From the NCBI RefSeq assembly GCF_024347615.1, contig NZ_AP025508.1, positions 868,001 through 932,000 on the forward strand: a DNA stretch of 64,000 bases, in the 5' to 3' direction. A program made the position numbers and the translations under genes. Positions 28,538 to 38,944 of the stretch are shown here, piece after piece. The DNA comes from Vibrio splendidus (GTDB lineage: Bacteria > Pseudomonadota > Gammaproteobacteria > Enterobacterales > Vibrionaceae). Positions within the stretch are counted from its first letter, which is position 1. The number at the start of each line of letters is the position of its first letter. The notes below the pieces were generated by a model. The model saw only the letters and a list, made by a program, of their open reading frames with translations, had not been told where the DNA came from and did not search any database.

Positions 28538-31192
28538 ATGTTGAAGAGAAACTTACTATCTGTAGCAGTACTGGCTGGTTTAACGGGTTGTGCGGTAACA
28601 CAAGCACCAGAACAAAAGGTGGTGAATGCACTGGCTGATAACCTAGATGTGCAATACGAAATTTTGACGAACCACGGCGCAAACGAAGGCATGGCTTGTC
28701 AGGATTTAGGCGCAGAGTGGGCATCATGTAACAAAGTGAACATGACTCTGACCAATGACGGTGAAGCGATCGATTCGAAAGATTGGACTATCTACTTCCA
28801 CAGTATTCGCCTTATCTTAGATGTTGATAATGAGCAGTTTAAAATCACTCGTGTAACGGGCGACCTACACAAACTAGAACCTACAGATAAGTTCGATGGT
28901 TTTGCCGCTGGTGAAGAAGTGATTCTTCCACTAACAAGTGAATACTGGCAACTGTTTGAAACCGACTTTATGCCGGGTGCATTTGTAACGGCGCCAAACG
29001 CTGAACCTAAGATGATTGCTTCATTGAATACGGAAGATGTCGCGTCGTTCGTAACAGGTTTGGAAGGAAACAACCTTAAGCGTACACCTGATGACAACAA
29101 TGTCATGGCAACAGCGGTTACTCGCTTTGAAAAGAATGCTGATCTGGCAACGCAAGATGTATCAACCACTTTACTACCAACGCCAATGTCGGTAGAAGCG
29201 GGCGAAGGTTCAGTGAGCATTGCTGGTGGTATTGCCCTACCTAAAGACGCATTCGATGCTGAGCAGTTCGCTGCAATTGAAGAACGTGCAGATGTGGTAA
29301 ACGTAGATGTGAGTGGCGACCTACCTGTTAGTGTTGCTGTTGTTCCTACTCAGTTTACGGGTGATTTAGCGAAATCTGGCGCTTATGAACTAAGCATCTC
29401 GGAAGAGGGGATTGCGATTAAAGCGTTCGATAAAACAGGTGCTTTCTACGCCGTTCAGTCTATTTTTGGCCTAATAGACAGTCAGAATGCTGAATCACTA
29501 CCACAACTGTCGATCCAAGATGCGCCACGCTTTGATTACCGTGGTGTGATGGTGGATGTTGCTCGAAACTTCCACTCAAAAGATGCCATCCTAGCCACGC
29601 TAGATCAAATGGCAGCCTACAAGATGAATAAACTGCACCTTCACTTAACGGATGATGAAGGCTGGCGTTTAGAAATCCCGGGTTTACCAGAGCTAACGGA
29701 TGTAGGGTCTAATCGTTGTTTTGATTTGGAAGAGCAAAGCTGTTTACTGCCTCAGCTAGGTTCAGGTCCAACAACAGACAACTTTGGCTCTGGTTTCTTT
29801 AGTAAAGCGGATTACGTCGAGATCTTAAGTTACGCAAAAGCGCGCAGCATCGAAGTAATTCCAGAAATTGATATGCCAGCACACGCTCGTTCTGCTGTGG
29901 TATCAATGGAAGCCCGTTACACTCGCCTAATGGCGGAAGGTAAAGAAGCGGAAGCAAGTGAATACCGCTTGATGGACCCACAAGATACTTCAAACGTGAC
30001 GACGATTCAGTTCTACGATAAGCACAGCTTCATCAACCCATGTATGGAATCATCGACTCGCTTTGTTGATAAAGTGATTACTGAAATTGCAGCAATGCAC
30101 AATGAAGCGGGCATGCCGCTAACGACTTGGCACTTTGGTGGCGATGAAGCGAAAAACATCAAGCTAGGCGCAGGCTTTCAAGATGTTGATGCTCAAGACA
30201 AAGTGGCATGGAAAGGTAACATTGAGCTAGACAAGCAAGATAAACCATTCCAACAGTCTCCACAATGTCAGTCTTTGATTGCTGATGGTTCAGTGAGTGA
30301 TTTCGGTCACCTACCTGGCTACTTTGCAAAAGAAGTATCAAAAATTGTTGCAGACAAAGGAATTCCTCACTTCCAAGCTTGGCAAGATGGCTTGAAGTAT
30401 GTGGAAGAGGGTGAATCTGGCTTCGCTACTGAAACGACTCGCGTTAACTTCTGGGACGTTCTTTACTGGGGCGGCACTTCATCAGTGTACGACTGGTCAG
30501 CGAAAGGTTATGACGTAATTGTTTCTAACCCAGATTACGTATATATGGATATGCCATACGAAGTAGATGCAGCAGAACGTGGTTACTACTGGGCTACGCG
30601 TGCAACCGATACTCGTAAGATGTTTGGCTTTGCTCCAGAGAACATGCCACAAAATGCAGAAACGTCACTAGACCGTGACGGCAATGGCTTCAGTGGTAAA
30701 GGTGAGATTGAAGCGAAACCTTTCTACGGTTTGTCAGCGCAGCTTTGGTCTGAAACTGTACGTACTGACGAGCAGTATGAATACATGGTGTTCCCTCGTG
30801 TTCTTGCTGCGGCAGAGCGTGCATGGCACCGAGCAGATTGGGAAAACGACTACAAAGTGGGCGTTGAGTACTCTCAAGCTACTGACTTAGTGAATAAGCA
30901 GGCTCTAAACAGCGACTTTAATCGCTTCGCGAATATTGTTGGTCAACGTGAGCTGGCTAAGCTCGAGAAAGCGGGTATTGATTACCGACTACCAGTTCCA
31001 GGTGCTCAGGTTGTTGATGGTAAGCTAGCGATGAACGTTCAATTCCCAGGCGTAGAGCTTCAATACTCAGCTGATGGTGAAAACTGGCTGACTTATGATG
31101 AGCAGCAACGTCCTTCGGTTTCTGGTGAAACGTATATCCGCTCTATCTCTGAAAGTGGCGAGAAAGTAAGTCGAGTAACTTTGGTAAAATAA
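28538..31192 (+). CDS. chb: Beta-N-acetylhexosaminidase (chitobiase), GH20 lipoprotein
   Basis: Cleaves N-acetylglucosamine from chitin oligosaccharides. Start ATG at 28538 (GGGTGA upstream); a GTG three codons earlier is less likely. The product has 884 residues, close to V. harveyi chitobiase. The lipoprotein signal ends LAGLTGC (C18). Domains in order: CHB_HEX carbohydrate-binding (about 35-190), GH20b (about 210-330), GH20 catalytic (about 335-760, with the Asp-Glu pair in HFGGDEAKN), and a C-terminal Fn3-like domain (about 810-880). Confidence 0.95.
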   Translation: MLKRNLLSVAVLAGLTGCAVTQAPEQKVVNALADNLDVQYEILTNHGANEGMACQDLGAEWASCNKVNMTLTNDGEAIDSKDWTIYFHSIRLILDVDNEQFKITRVTGDLHKLEPTDKFDGFAAGEEVILPLTSEYWQLFETDFMPGAFVTAPNAEPKMIASLNTEDVASFVTGLEGNNLKRTPDDNNVMATAVTRFEKNADLATQDVSTTLLPTPMSVEAGEGSVSIAGGIALPKDAFDAEQFAAIEERADVVNVDVSGDLPVSVAVVPTQFTGDLAKSGAYELSISEEGIAIKAFDKTGAFYAVQSIFGLIDSQNAESLPQLSIQDAPRFDYRGVMVDVARNFHSKDAILATLDQMAAYKMNKLHLHLTDDEGWRLEIPGLPELTDVGSNRCFDLEEQSCLLPQLGSGPTTDNFGSGFFSKADYVEILSYAKARSIEVIPEIDMPAHARSAVVSMEARYTRLMAEGKEAEASEYRLMDPQDTSNVTTIQFYDKHSFINPCMESSTRFVDKVITEIAAMHNEAGMPLTTWHFGGDEAKNIKLGAGFQDVDAQDKVAWKGNIELDKQDKPFQQSPQCQSLIADGSVSDFGHLPGYFAKEVSKIVADKGIPHFQAWQDGLKYVEEGESGFATETTRVNFWDVLYWGGTSSVYDWSAKGYDVIVSNPDYVYMDMPYEVDAAERGYYWATRATDTRKMFGFAPENMPQNAETSLDRDGNGFSGKGEIEAKPFYGLSAQLWSETVRTDEQYEYMVFPRVLAAAERAWHRADWENDYKVGVEYSQATDLVNKQALNSDFNRFANIVGQRELAKLEKAGIDYRLPVPGAQVVDGKLAMNVQFPGVELQYSADGENWLTYDEQQRPSVSGETYIRSISESGEKVSRVTLVK

Positions 31193-31215
31193 TCGACAAG
31201 CAAAATTAATAGATG

Positions 31216-31263
31216 AGCTCCCTAGCTTTTATCTGATTCAGATAAGAGTGGGAGCTTTTTTTT
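31216..31263 (+). terminator. Terminator after chitobiase
   Basis: Outer arms AGCTCCC / GGGAGCT and an inner stem CTTTTATCTGA / CAGATAAGAG, then eight T. Confidence 0.9.
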
Positions 31264-31466
31264 CGTCCAAATCAAGTTAGCCACTTCTCTTAAACTGAAA
31301 CATATAGAAATAGCCTTTATGTATATCGTCAACAATGTCATAAGGTGAGTTCCATCGCAAAAGTGACGCGCTTCTCATTATTCTCTTCGAAAAATAAGTC
31401 TCTCATCAAAAACTCTAAATCAGGTGTGATTCAACCAACTAAATCTAATTTCGCATCGTAAAATAA

Positions 31467-31482
31467 TGTGATCCTGATCTGT
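31467..31482. promoter_or_regulatory. CRP-like site 1 upstream of the porin
   Basis: TGTGATCCTGATCTGT keeps the TGTGATC / GATC palindrome core of CRP sites but has a weaker right half. It lies in the 535-bp A/T-rich gap between chitobiase and the porin, which holds no other gene I can see. Confidence 0.5.
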
Positions 31483-31568
31483 ACGTTTTTTGATCTTGAG
31501 TTTTTTATCAATTTTTATATTTTTAAGTGACTGATTTTAATGTGTTAAATAACTTGTTCTTTTTTGAT

Positions 31569-31584
31569 AGTGAGAGAGATCACT
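31569..31584. promoter_or_regulatory. CRP-like site 2 upstream of the porin
   Basis: AGTGA-N6-TCACT: a symmetric GTGA-N6-TCAC core, ~145 bp before the porin start. Spacing suits a CRP-activated promoter with a leader of about 80-100 nt. Confidence 0.6.
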
Positions 31585-31727
31585 CTGCTCATTCTTTTAT
31601 TTTGAAACGCAAATTAATTCGAGCAACATAGATTTCATGCCAGGGAGGCAACTAACTACTCAAGCGGTGAAGGTGAATGATGTACCGAAGATGTGCCGCT
31701 GAAAAAATCAAACTAAGGCAGTTTACT

Positions 31728-32384
31728 ATGAAAAAAATTATCGCTCTAAGTGCACTTTCTCTTGCTTTTGCTTCTAGTGCTTTTGCTGGTTCTTCTTACG
31801 TTACAGGTAACGTTCAATTTCACTCTGATTTCGATCCGTCAGCAACCTCTACCCTAGAAGCGGGCCACACATTTGATACTGGTACAACACTACTAACAGA
31901 GTTCGATGGCATCTCTCTAGGTAAGTACGACGATGACGCAATCCAAGATAGCGGTCTAGGTAACTCTCCGTACATTACTCTAGGTGTTGAGCAGATGTAC
32001 AACATCAATGACAACCTATGGGTTGCTGCTGGTTACCACCACCTACTAAATAACGGTGAGACGGTTCAGTACCGTCCGCTAGTTAAGATTGGTTACAACT
32101 TCGATAACGGTATTTCTATCAGCAACCGTACTCGTTACCACGCTATGGAAGACAGCAAAGCTGACGACCAAACTCGTTTTGATAACCGTATCGGCTATGC
32201 AGTAAACGCTGAGCTAGCTCTAAGCTACAACAACGTATACGTGATGAGCGATGCTGATAATACTATGGACCACGAGCTTCGTGCTACATGGACTCGTCAA
32301 GGCGTTCAACCTTACTTTGAGTACCGTAACCAAGCTGACAATGCTAACAACGCATTCGTATTCGGTGCTTCTTACGGCTTCTAA
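31728..32384 (+). CDS. KdgM-family outer-membrane porin
   Basis: An 218-residue monomeric porin of the KdgM/NanC/OmpL type, which takes up acidic oligosaccharides in relatives. I start at 31728 (MKKIIALSALSLAFASSAFAGSS), where a clear signal peptide begins and TAAGG lies ~9 nt upstream; the open frame extends 51 bp further up. The mature chain alternates as beta strands and ends in the outer-membrane signature GASYGF with terminal Phe. The substrate is unknown. The CRP-like sites upstream suggest catabolite control. Confidence 0.88.
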   Translation: MKKIIALSALSLAFASSAFAGSSYVTGNVQFHSDFDPSATSTLEAGHTFDTGTTLLTEFDGISLGKYDDDAIQDSGLGNSPYITLGVEQMYNINDNLWVAAGYHHLLNNGETVQYRPLVKIGYNFDNGISISNRTRYHAMEDSKADDQTRFDNRIGYAVNAELALSYNNVYVMSDADNTMDHELRATWTRQGVQPYFEYRNQADNANNAFVFGASYGF

Positions 32385-32440
32385 GCCGATTCACTTGGCT
32401 GCTTAGTCTATTCGATTATTAGCCGAGTGAGCTTCTTCGC

Positions 32441-32487
32441 TAAATAGCTTTTTTGTTAAATAGCTTTTTGTTAAATAGCTTCTTAGC
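32441..32487. repeat. Short tandem repeat after the porin
   Basis: Three units beginning TAAATAGCTT at 32441, 32457 and 32472 (period 15-16 bp) in the intergenic region. Function unknown. Confidence 0.6.
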
Positions 32488-32566
32488 CAATTAGCGAGGA
32501 GAAATATAGCGGCACTAACAGCCCGGTTGGTGCCGCGACAAGATTTGCTTTACTGTCCAAAAGCAA

Positions 32567-32621
32567 AGAGCCTAGCAAGTAAACCACAGTCTTGGGTTTA
32601 CTCATGCTAGGCTCTATTTTT
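32567..32621 (+). terminator. Terminator between porin and the copper operon
   Basis: Outer 11-bp arms AGAGCCTAGCA / TGCTAGGCTCT and an inner stem GTAAACC / GGGTTTAC, followed by ATTTTT on the plus strand. On the minus strand it is followed by TTGCTTTT, so it may act both ways for these convergent genes. Confidence 0.82.
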
Positions 32622-32661
32622 ATGACTTCTTTTAATTGCTTGGCGTTGGTCTAGTTAAGCT

Positions 32662-33102
32662 TTATTTTCCGTTGTAATGACGGTACTCAAACACCTGACC
32701 TTCTTCATTAAACGCATACACAGAATACTCGTCTTTCTTATCGCCATATTCCATGCCCGGTGAGCCCATTGGCATACCTGGAACCGCTAAGCCAATCGCA
32801 TTGCGTGGTGGGTTTTCTAAAAAGGCTTTAACGTCCTCTGCTGGAATGTGCCCTTCAAATACGTAACCGTCGATCTCTGCAGTGTGGCAAGAGGCTAGTT
32901 TTTGCGTTACCCCTAACTTCTGCTTTATTGGATTCATATCATCGTGGAGCTTCTCTGTAACATCGAACCCAGCATCTCGCATATGTTCTGTCCATTCTGT
33001 GCAGCAGCCACAGTATGGAGACTTATGGTTTAGAACATCAGTCGCGAGAGCTTGTCCTGAAATTGCAGCGAGTGCTGTAAGAGTCATAATTTTACGAATC
33101 AT
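32662..33102 (-). CDS. DUF411 periplasmic metal-binding protein
   Basis: A 146-residue protein with a signal peptide ([20 protein letters not shown]). The start at 33102 has GAGG 8 nt upstream; an ATG four codons earlier is the alternative. The DUF411 signature [10 protein letters not shown] is followed by [17 protein letters not shown] and a Met-rich [15 protein letters not shown], residues well suited to copper. Such proteins are frequent in copper and silver resistance operons. It overlaps the copA stop by 11 bp, so it is co-transcribed. Confidence 0.9.
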   Translation of the reverse strand: MIRKIMTLTALAAISGQALATDVLNHKSPYCGCCTEWTEHMRDAGFDVTEKLHDDMNPIKQKLGVTQKLASCHTAEIDGYVFEGHIPAEDVKAFLENPPRNAIGLAVPGMPMGSPGMEYGDKKDEYSVYAFNEEGQVFEYRHYNGK

Positions 33103-35842
33103 GGTTAACCTCATGAATATGGTTTTTGTTGATATTAGAATGTGTGGGTTTGAAAAGTCTTAATCTGTTGGCATTGCTTACTACCGTAATTGACGACATC
33201 GCCATCGCAGCGCCTGCAACTACAGGACTAAGCAGAAATCCGAAAAATGGGTAGAGCACACCGGCTGCGATAGGAATACCAAGCGAGTTATAGATGAAGG
33301 CACCAAACAGGTTTTGCTTCATATTTCTTACGGTCGCTTGGGACAACTCGATCGCATTGCTTACTGATAATGGCGATGAGTTGAGTAGCGTCATTTGCGC
33401 ACTTTCAATCGCGACATCACTGCCACTGCCCATTGCGATTCCTATATCTGCTTGAGCAAGAGCTGGTGCATCGTTAATACCGTCTCCGACCATAGCAACA
33501 CTCTTATATTGCTGTTGAAGCTGAACAATATGCTGAGCTTTCTGCTCTGGAAGCACCTCCGAGATAACCTCGTCGATACCGACACTTTTACCAATCGCTT
33601 GAGCAACAAAATCGTTGTCGCCTGTTAATAGCACGGTGTGAATTCCGGCGGATTTTAGTTGAGCAATGGCTTGTTTGCTATCTATTTTTAATGCGTCTGA
33701 AATGCCCAATATGCCTTCGAGTTTTTGGTCAATCACAATGAAAATAGGCGTCCACGCTTGCGAGCGGCAAAGTTCGATAAAATCCGCGCCAATCTCAGTA
33801 TTGATGCCTAACTGGGTTAGGTATTTAAGCGAGCCAACTTGCACGTTCTTGCCGTTAATTGTTGCCTGTACGCCAAGCCCTCGTTGGTTTTCGAACTCGC
33901 TATGAGGTAGTGCTGAAACTTGTAGGTTCTCTGCGTATTGGCAAACAGCTTTGGCGAGTGGATGCTCAGATCCCACTTCTACTGAATAAGCATAAGCCAG
34001 TAACTCTTGCTCTGTTAGATTAGAGTAAAAGGCCTGTTGAACGGTTGGTTTTCCTTGGGTCAACGTACCTGTTTTATCAAACACAACAGCATCGATCTTG
34101 CTGGCAGACTGCAATACATCCGCATCTTTAATAAGAACGCCAAACTCAGCCGCTTTACCTACGCCAACAGTAATCGAAAGTGGTGTGGCTAGGCCTAGCG
34201 CACATGGACAAGCGATGATCAGCACTGTGGTTGATACCACTAACATGTAACTGGCACTTGGTTGTGGACCTACAAAAAACCAAATTAAGGCGGCAACCGC
34301 TGCGATTGCGACCACAACCGGAACGAAAACGGCTGAGATAGAATCGGCAAGCTTGGCGATTGCTGGTTTACTGCTTTGCGCTTGGCGAACCATTTGAATG
34401 ATTCGAGCCAACATGGTGCTTGAGCCAATTCCAGTTGCTTCAATGATTAAGCTGCCATCACCATTAATGGTACCTGCTGAAACCCCATCATCGAGCGATT
34501 TAACGTTGGGAAGCGGTTCACCAGTCAGCATCGATTCATCGATATAAGATTCGCCAGATACCACAACACCATCAACCGGGACTTTTTCTCCCGGTTTCAC
34601 TCGTACTTGCATACCGACTTGAATCGCCTCTACGGCGATGGTTTGTTCTTTACCATCGACGATAACCACGGCTTTTTGAGGTTGTAAATTAATCAGTGCC
34701 TGCAAAGATTTGGTGGTGCGTGCTTTGGCTTTAGCTTCAATGTAGTGCCCTAAAGAGATAAGGCCGACAATCATTGCACTTGCTTCAAAATAGACATGAC
34801 GCGATGGTTCTGGGAACCATGATGGAATCAGCACAACCAGCATAGAGTAGAACCATGCTGCGCCCGTACCTAAAGCAACTAACGTATCCATGGTCGCACG
34901 CTTATGCATGAGTGATTGCCAAGCGTTAGTGAAGAAGCTGCGTCCTGAAGTGGCTAGCAGTACCAAACAGACGACACCGATTAAGCCCCACGCCAATTGG
35001 TCGTTAAATGTAGCAATGGTCATGCTGCCACCGAACAGACCCCACGCCATCAGCGGAGCACCGATAAGCAGCGCGCTTACTGAATTCTTTAGTAAAGCTT
35101 TTTGGGTACGAAGTTGTTGTTCTTGCTGTTTTTGTTGTTGAGTCGCCGCGTCATCAACGAACTCGGCACCATAACCTGCGGTTTTTACCGATTCTATTAG
35201 CGCGCTTTCGATGACGTCACGTGTTTTAGACGTGAAGACCAAGGCTGTCTGTTCAGCGAGGTTGATCTGCGCTTGGTCGACGAACTCATTCTTTTTCAGC
35301 GCTTTCTCTACCGAAGAAACACAACTTGCACACGTCATTCCCTCAAGAACAAGGTGATAAGTATATTGGCTAGCTGCAGGTTTAGCTTGTGTCGGTTCAG
35401 CCGGCGTTGGTTTTTTATTTTCTTCTGAATCTGAATTAGATAAAAGGTCATTGGCTTCAGAGTAGGGAGCTGCGTGATAACCCACACTTTCGACTAGCTC
35501 AATAATCTCGGATTCTTCAAGCAGAGTAACCAACGACAATTCATGTTTGGTGACGTTTAGATTTGAGGCTTGCTCAGTTTGTTGAATCGCCTGAGTCAGT
35601 TTGCTCACACACTTACCGCAGCTAAGACCAGATAGCGAAAGGTGCAGTTTATTACCCATGCTATAACCAAGCGTCGCTAGTTGTTCGTTGAGTTGAACGT
35701 AACTAAAAGGAGTGGAAATATCGATGTATGTCGGCGATATGTCGTTGATCTTCGTATTATCGAGACCATCAAACAGTGTGCGGACTTTCTTCGCACATCC
35801 CATGCAATTTAGGCCGTTGAGTGCGGTTGTGTAATGCTTCAT
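33092..35842 (-). CDS. copA: Cu(I)-exporting P1B-type ATPase CopA
   Basis: Pumps cytosolic Cu(I) to the periplasm. Starting at 35842 (GGAG 8 nt upstream; [10 protein letters not shown]) it has 916 residues; the open frame runs 63 bp further but across the CueR operator. There are three N-terminal metal-binding CxxC motifs: C13/C16, C75/C78 and C171/C174 (the last in the canonical GMTCASC). Membrane motif IACPCALG, phosphorylation site DKTGTLT, MLTGEP, SEHPLA and [10 protein letters not shown] are intact. The third HMA domain is preceded by a Pro/Ala-rich linker. Confidence 0.97.
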   Translation of the reverse strand: MKHYTTALNGLNCMGCAKKVRTLFDGLDNTKINDISPTYIDISTPFSYVQLNEQLATLGYSMGNKLHLSLSGLSCGKCVSKLTQAIQQTEQASNLNVTKHELSLVTLLEESEIIELVESVGYHAAPYSEANDLLSNSDSEENKKPTPAEPTQAKPAASQYTYHLVLEGMTCASCVSSVEKALKKNEFVDQAQINLAEQTALVFTSKTRDVIESALIESVKTAGYGAEFVDDAATQQQKQQEQQLRTQKALLKNSVSALLIGAPLMAWGLFGGSMTIATFNDQLAWGLIGVVCLVLLATSGRSFFTNAWQSLMHKRATMDTLVALGTGAAWFYSMLVVLIPSWFPEPSRHVYFEASAMIVGLISLGHYIEAKAKARTTKSLQALINLQPQKAVVIVDGKEQTIAVEAIQVGMQVRVKPGEKVPVDGVVVSGESYIDESMLTGEPLPNVKSLDDGVSAGTINGDGSLIIEATGIGSSTMLARIIQMVRQAQSSKPAIAKLADSISAVFVPVVVAIAAVAALIWFFVGPQPSASYMLVVSTTVLIIACPCALGLATPLSITVGVGKAAEFGVLIKDADVLQSASKIDAVVFDKTGTLTQGKPTVQQAFYSNLTEQELLAYAYSVEVGSEHPLAKAVCQYAENLQVSALPHSEFENQRGLGVQATINGKNVQVGSLKYLTQLGINTEIGADFIELCRSQAWTPIFIVIDQKLEGILGISDALKIDSKQAIAQLKSAGIHTVLLTGDNDFVAQAIGKSVGIDEVISEVLPEQKAQHIVQLQQQYKSVAMVGDGINDAPALAQADIGIAMGSGSDVAIESAQMTLLNSSPLSVSNAIELSQATVRNMKQNLFGAFIYNSLGIPIAAGVLYPFFGFLLSPVVAGAAMAMSSITVVSNANRLRLFKPTHSNINKNHIHEVNHDS

Positions 35843-35870
35843 ATCGATACTCCAATTCTCATCTACGCCC

Positions 35871-35901
35871 AACATAAACCTTACCGTAAGGGTAAGGTCA
35901 A
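35871..35901 (-). promoter_or_regulatory. CueR-type operator-promoter of copA
   Basis: Palindrome ACCTTACC / GGTAAGGT with a 5-bp centre (35878-35898). It lies between -35 TTGACC (35896-35901) and -10 TATGTT (35871-35876), with a 19-bp spacer. The over-long spacer with a centred dyad is the known hallmark of MerR-family activation, and the dyad resembles E. coli CueR sites. Confidence 0.88.
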
Positions 35902-36206
35902 ACATAAATTCAAGAATTTGATCTTAGTGGCATATGAATGGGTGGGTTAAGTTTGTGGGATAGGCGAGAGTTAAAGAAAAGCATGGCTATAATTTACTGG
36001 CTCAGGCTATAGATTTGCTACATCGAAGCTGGATTTGGCCTTTCTACAGTCGCTTTCGCACAAGATCCGCGCATTAATCATTCACTACTGATTGTAGATT
36101 TAAGCGGTGGTGATAAAATAGCGCCCAAAATTTAGTGATATTTTTCTGTTGCAGGCTTTGTAATGGCAATCACTAAAAGAATCACCTACATAATCAAGGT
36201 ATTTAA
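35902..36206. other. Intergenic region, copA / gltX
   Basis: 305 bp between the copA promoter and gltX. It must hold the gltX promoter; no gene, RNA or clear repeat was seen. No cueR gene is present here. Confidence 0.4.
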
Positions 36207-37634
36207 ATGACGGTTAAAACTCGTTTTGCTCCTAGCCCAACTGGCTATCTTCACGTTGGTGGTGCACGTACTGCACTTTACTCTTGGCTATTCGCTAAGA
36301 ATCAAGGTGGTGAATTCGTTCTGCGTATCGAAGACACGGACCTTGAGCGTAACTCTCAAGAAGCGGTTGATGCAATTCTAGAAGGCATGCAATGGATGGG
36401 TATGGAATGGGATGAAGGTCCTTACTACCAATCTAAGCGTTTTGACCGTTACAACGAAATGGTTGATAAGCTACTTGCTGAAGACAAAGCATTCAAATGC
36501 TACGCGTCTAAAGAACTGCTTGATGAGATTCGTGCAGTACAAGAAGAAAACAAAGAAATGGCTCGTTACGATGCGAACCACCCTAAAATTGTTGCAGCAA
36601 ACGAAGCAGCAAAAGAAGGTGATGCATGCGTTATCCGTTTCCGTAACCCTAAAGAAGGCAGCGTAGTATTTGATGACCAAATCCGTGGTCGCATTGAAAT
36701 CGCGAACAGCCAACTTGATGACCTAATCATTCGTCGTACAGACGGTGCTCCAACTTACAACTTCGTAGTTGTAGTGGATGACTGGGATATGGGCATTACA
36801 CACGTTGTTCGCGGTGAAGACCACATCAACAACACACCTCGTCAAATCAACATCTACGAAGCACTAGGCGCGCCAGTTCCAACTTTCGCTCACTGTGCAA
36901 TGATTCTTGGTGATGACGGTGCGAAACTTTCTAAGCGTCACGGTGCTGTATCAGTAATGCAATACCGCGATGAAGGTTACCTACCAAATGCACTAAACAA
37001 CTACCTAGTTCGTTTAGGTTGGTCTCACGGTGATCAAGAGATCTTCTCTCAAGAAGAGATGATTGAATTCTTCAGCCTGAACGCAATCAGCAAGTCTGCA
37101 TCTGCATTCAACACTGAAAAACTACTTTGGTTGAACAACCACTACATCAAGACTTCTGAGCCTGAGTATGTTGCAAAATACCTGCAATGGCACCTAGATG
37201 CACAAAAGATCGATACAACAAACGGCCCGGCTATCACTGAAGTGATCAAGCTAGTTGGCGAGCGTTGTAACACGCTTATCGAACTTGCTGAGCAATCTCG
37301 CTACTTCTACGAAGATTTCTCTGAGTTTGAAGCCGGCGCAGCGAAGAAGCACCTACGTGGTGTTGCTAAAGGCCCACTAGAGCTTGCTCTTGCTAAGGTT
37401 GAAGCACTTGAAGAGTTCACTACAGCAAACATCAAAGATGGTGTGATTGCAGCAGTATGTGAAGAGCTAGAGATCGGTATGGGTAAAATCGGCATGCCAC
37501 TTCGCGTAGCAGTAACAGGTGGCGGTCAGTCTCCTTCTGTTGATGCTGTGATGGAGCTTGTTGGTAAAGAGCGCGTAATCGCTCGCATCAAGATGGCTCT
37601 TGAGTTCATCGCAGAGCGTGAAGCTAACGCTTAA
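36207..37634 (+). CDS. gltX: Glutamate--tRNA ligase
   Basis: Class I synthetase charging tRNA-Glu, which also feeds HemA. It has 475 residues (E. coli 471). The HIGH-type motif is [14 protein letters not shown] (residues 8-21) and the KMSKS-type motif is AKLSKRHG near 245. It is monocistronic, with a terminator after its stop. Confidence 0.97.
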   Translation: MTVKTRFAPSPTGYLHVGGARTALYSWLFAKNQGGEFVLRIEDTDLERNSQEAVDAILEGMQWMGMEWDEGPYYQSKRFDRYNEMVDKLLAEDKAFKCYASKELLDEIRAVQEENKEMARYDANHPKIVAANEAAKEGDACVIRFRNPKEGSVVFDDQIRGRIEIANSQLDDLIIRRTDGAPTYNFVVVVDDWDMGITHVVRGEDHINNTPRQINIYEALGAPVPTFAHCAMILGDDGAKLSKRHGAVSVMQYRDEGYLPNALNNYLVRLGWSHGDQEIFSQEEMIEFFSLNAISKSASAFNTEKLLWLNNHYIKTSEPEYVAKYLQWHLDAQKIDTTNGPAITEVIKLVGERCNTLIELAEQSRYFYEDFSEFEAGAAKKHLRGVAKGPLELALAKVEALEEFTTANIKDGVIAAVCEELEIGMGKIGMPLRVAVTGGGQSPSVDAVMELVGKERVIARIKMALEFIAEREANA

Positions 37635-37654
37635 TTGAGCTTTTGCTAGATTCA

Positions 37655-37690
37655 AAAAAGGGTCAGTAACTTGGTTACTGACCCTTTTTA
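37655..37690. terminator. Bidirectional terminator, gltX / APE cluster
   Basis: Arms GGGTCAGTAAC / GTTACTGACCC, loop TTG, with A and T runs on the two sides. It ends gltX on the plus strand and the aryl-polyene operon on the minus strand. Confidence 0.9.
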
Positions 37691-37720
37691 TTTGTCTCGA
37701 GTTTTAGCTAATAAATAAGC

Positions 37721-38944
37721 TTAAATCTTTTTGAAGATGATTGAGGTGTTAATTCCGCCAAAGGCAAAGTTGTTGCTCATCAGATATTCAACATCCAATT
37801 CGCGACCTGAGCCCGTGATGTAATCAAGCTTGCCGCAGCGTTCGTCGATGTTCTCAAGGTTCAATGTTGGGCTGAACCAGCCTGAATGCATCATCTCTAG
37901 GCTTAACCAAGCTTCAATCGCACCACACGCACCCAGCGTATGACCAAAGTAGCTTTTCAATGAACTGATTGGCACTTCACCAAAGATGTTCGCGGTCGCA
38001 TTACTTTCTGCAATATCGCCTTTATCTGTTGCCGTTCCGTGCGCCGAAACATAACCAATTTTTTCAGCAGGAAGCTGTGCATCTTTCAGCGCTTTTTCCA
38101 TACAGATTTGCATGGTTTCCATCTGAGGTTGAGTCACATGAGCGGCATCGCAGTTGCTGGCAAAACCGATGATCTCAGCGTAGATCTTTGCGCCACGAGC
38201 CACAGCATGTTCATACTCTTCAAGAACAAGTGTACCTGCGCCTTCACCGATAACGAGGCCATCGCGCTCACTGTCGTAAGGACTAGGGGACTTCTCTGGT
38301 GTGTCGTTTTTTAAACTGGTAGCAAAAAGGGTATCGAAAACGGCAGACTCAGTTGGGCATAGCTCTTCGCCACCACCGGCCACCATCACAGTTTGGTAGC
38401 CGTGTTTGATCGCTTCATAGGCGTAACCAATCGCTTGGCTTCCTGAAGTACAGGCACTGCTGGTGGGAATCACACGACCGCGCAGGCCAAAGAACAGTCC
38501 AACGTTGACCGCAGCTGTGTGTGGCATCATTTGAACATAGGTGGTTGCTGTAATTGCTCGTGTCGATTTCTCGTTAAGCATCACGCCAAACGCACCAACC
38601 GCATCGGTACTGCCGGTTGAAGACCCGTAGGCAATGCCAGTTTCTCCGTTAGTCAGAACATCATGTCCAATCAACCCGGCTTGTGTTAAAGCATCTTCAG
38701 TCGCGACAGTGGCTAAGCGAGAAACCCGACCCATGCCTCGAACCTGTTTGCGTTTGTAGTGTTTTGGCAACTGGAAGTCATCAATAGGCGCAGCTAGCTT
38801 AGTGTTGAGGCCATCATACTGCTCAAAGCTTGGCATATATTGGGTGGCATTTTCACAGGCTTTTAGTTTCGGCTCGATGTGCTGCCAGTCATTACCAAAG
38901 GCAGTAACACCAGACATGCCAGTTACAACAACGCGGCGGGTCAT
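37721..38944 (-). CDS. apeR: APE beta-ketoacyl-ACP synthase (ApeR-type)
   Basis: A 407-residue FabF-like ketosynthase, last gene of the operon. The active-site Cys is C165 in TSSACTSGSQ; the histidines lie in SAHGTATDKGD and YFGHTLGACG. In characterised aryl-polyene clusters ApeR is a second ketosynthase beside the ApeO/ApeC pair, perhaps for initiation or supply. It overlaps apeQ by 4 bp. Names of the ape genes here follow order and family, not direct comparison. Confidence 0.9.
   Translation of the reverse strand: MTRRVVVTGMSGVTAFGNDWQHIEPKLKACENATQYMPSFEQYDGLNTKLAAPIDDFQLPKHYKRKQVRGMGRVSRLATVATEDALTQAGLIGHDVLTNGETGIAYGSSTGSTDAVGAFGVMLNEKSTRAITATTYVQMMPHTAAVNVGLFFGLRGRVIPTSSACTSGSQAIGYAYEAIKHGYQTVMVAGGGEELCPTESAVFDTLFATSLKNDTPEKSPSPYDSERDGLVIGEGAGTLVLEEYEHAVARGAKIYAEIIGFASNCDAAHVTQPQMETMQICMEKALKDAQLPAEKIGYVSAHGTATDKGDIAESNATANIFGEVPISSLKSYFGHTLGACGAIEAWLSLEMMHSGWFSPTLNLENIDERCGKLDYITGSGRELDVEYLMSNNFAFGGINTSIIFKKI

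Noticed and set aside
35843..35905. 21-codon upstream extension of copA
   Set aside because: It runs through the CueR-type operator and promoter; the ATG at 35842 has a good ribosome-binding site.
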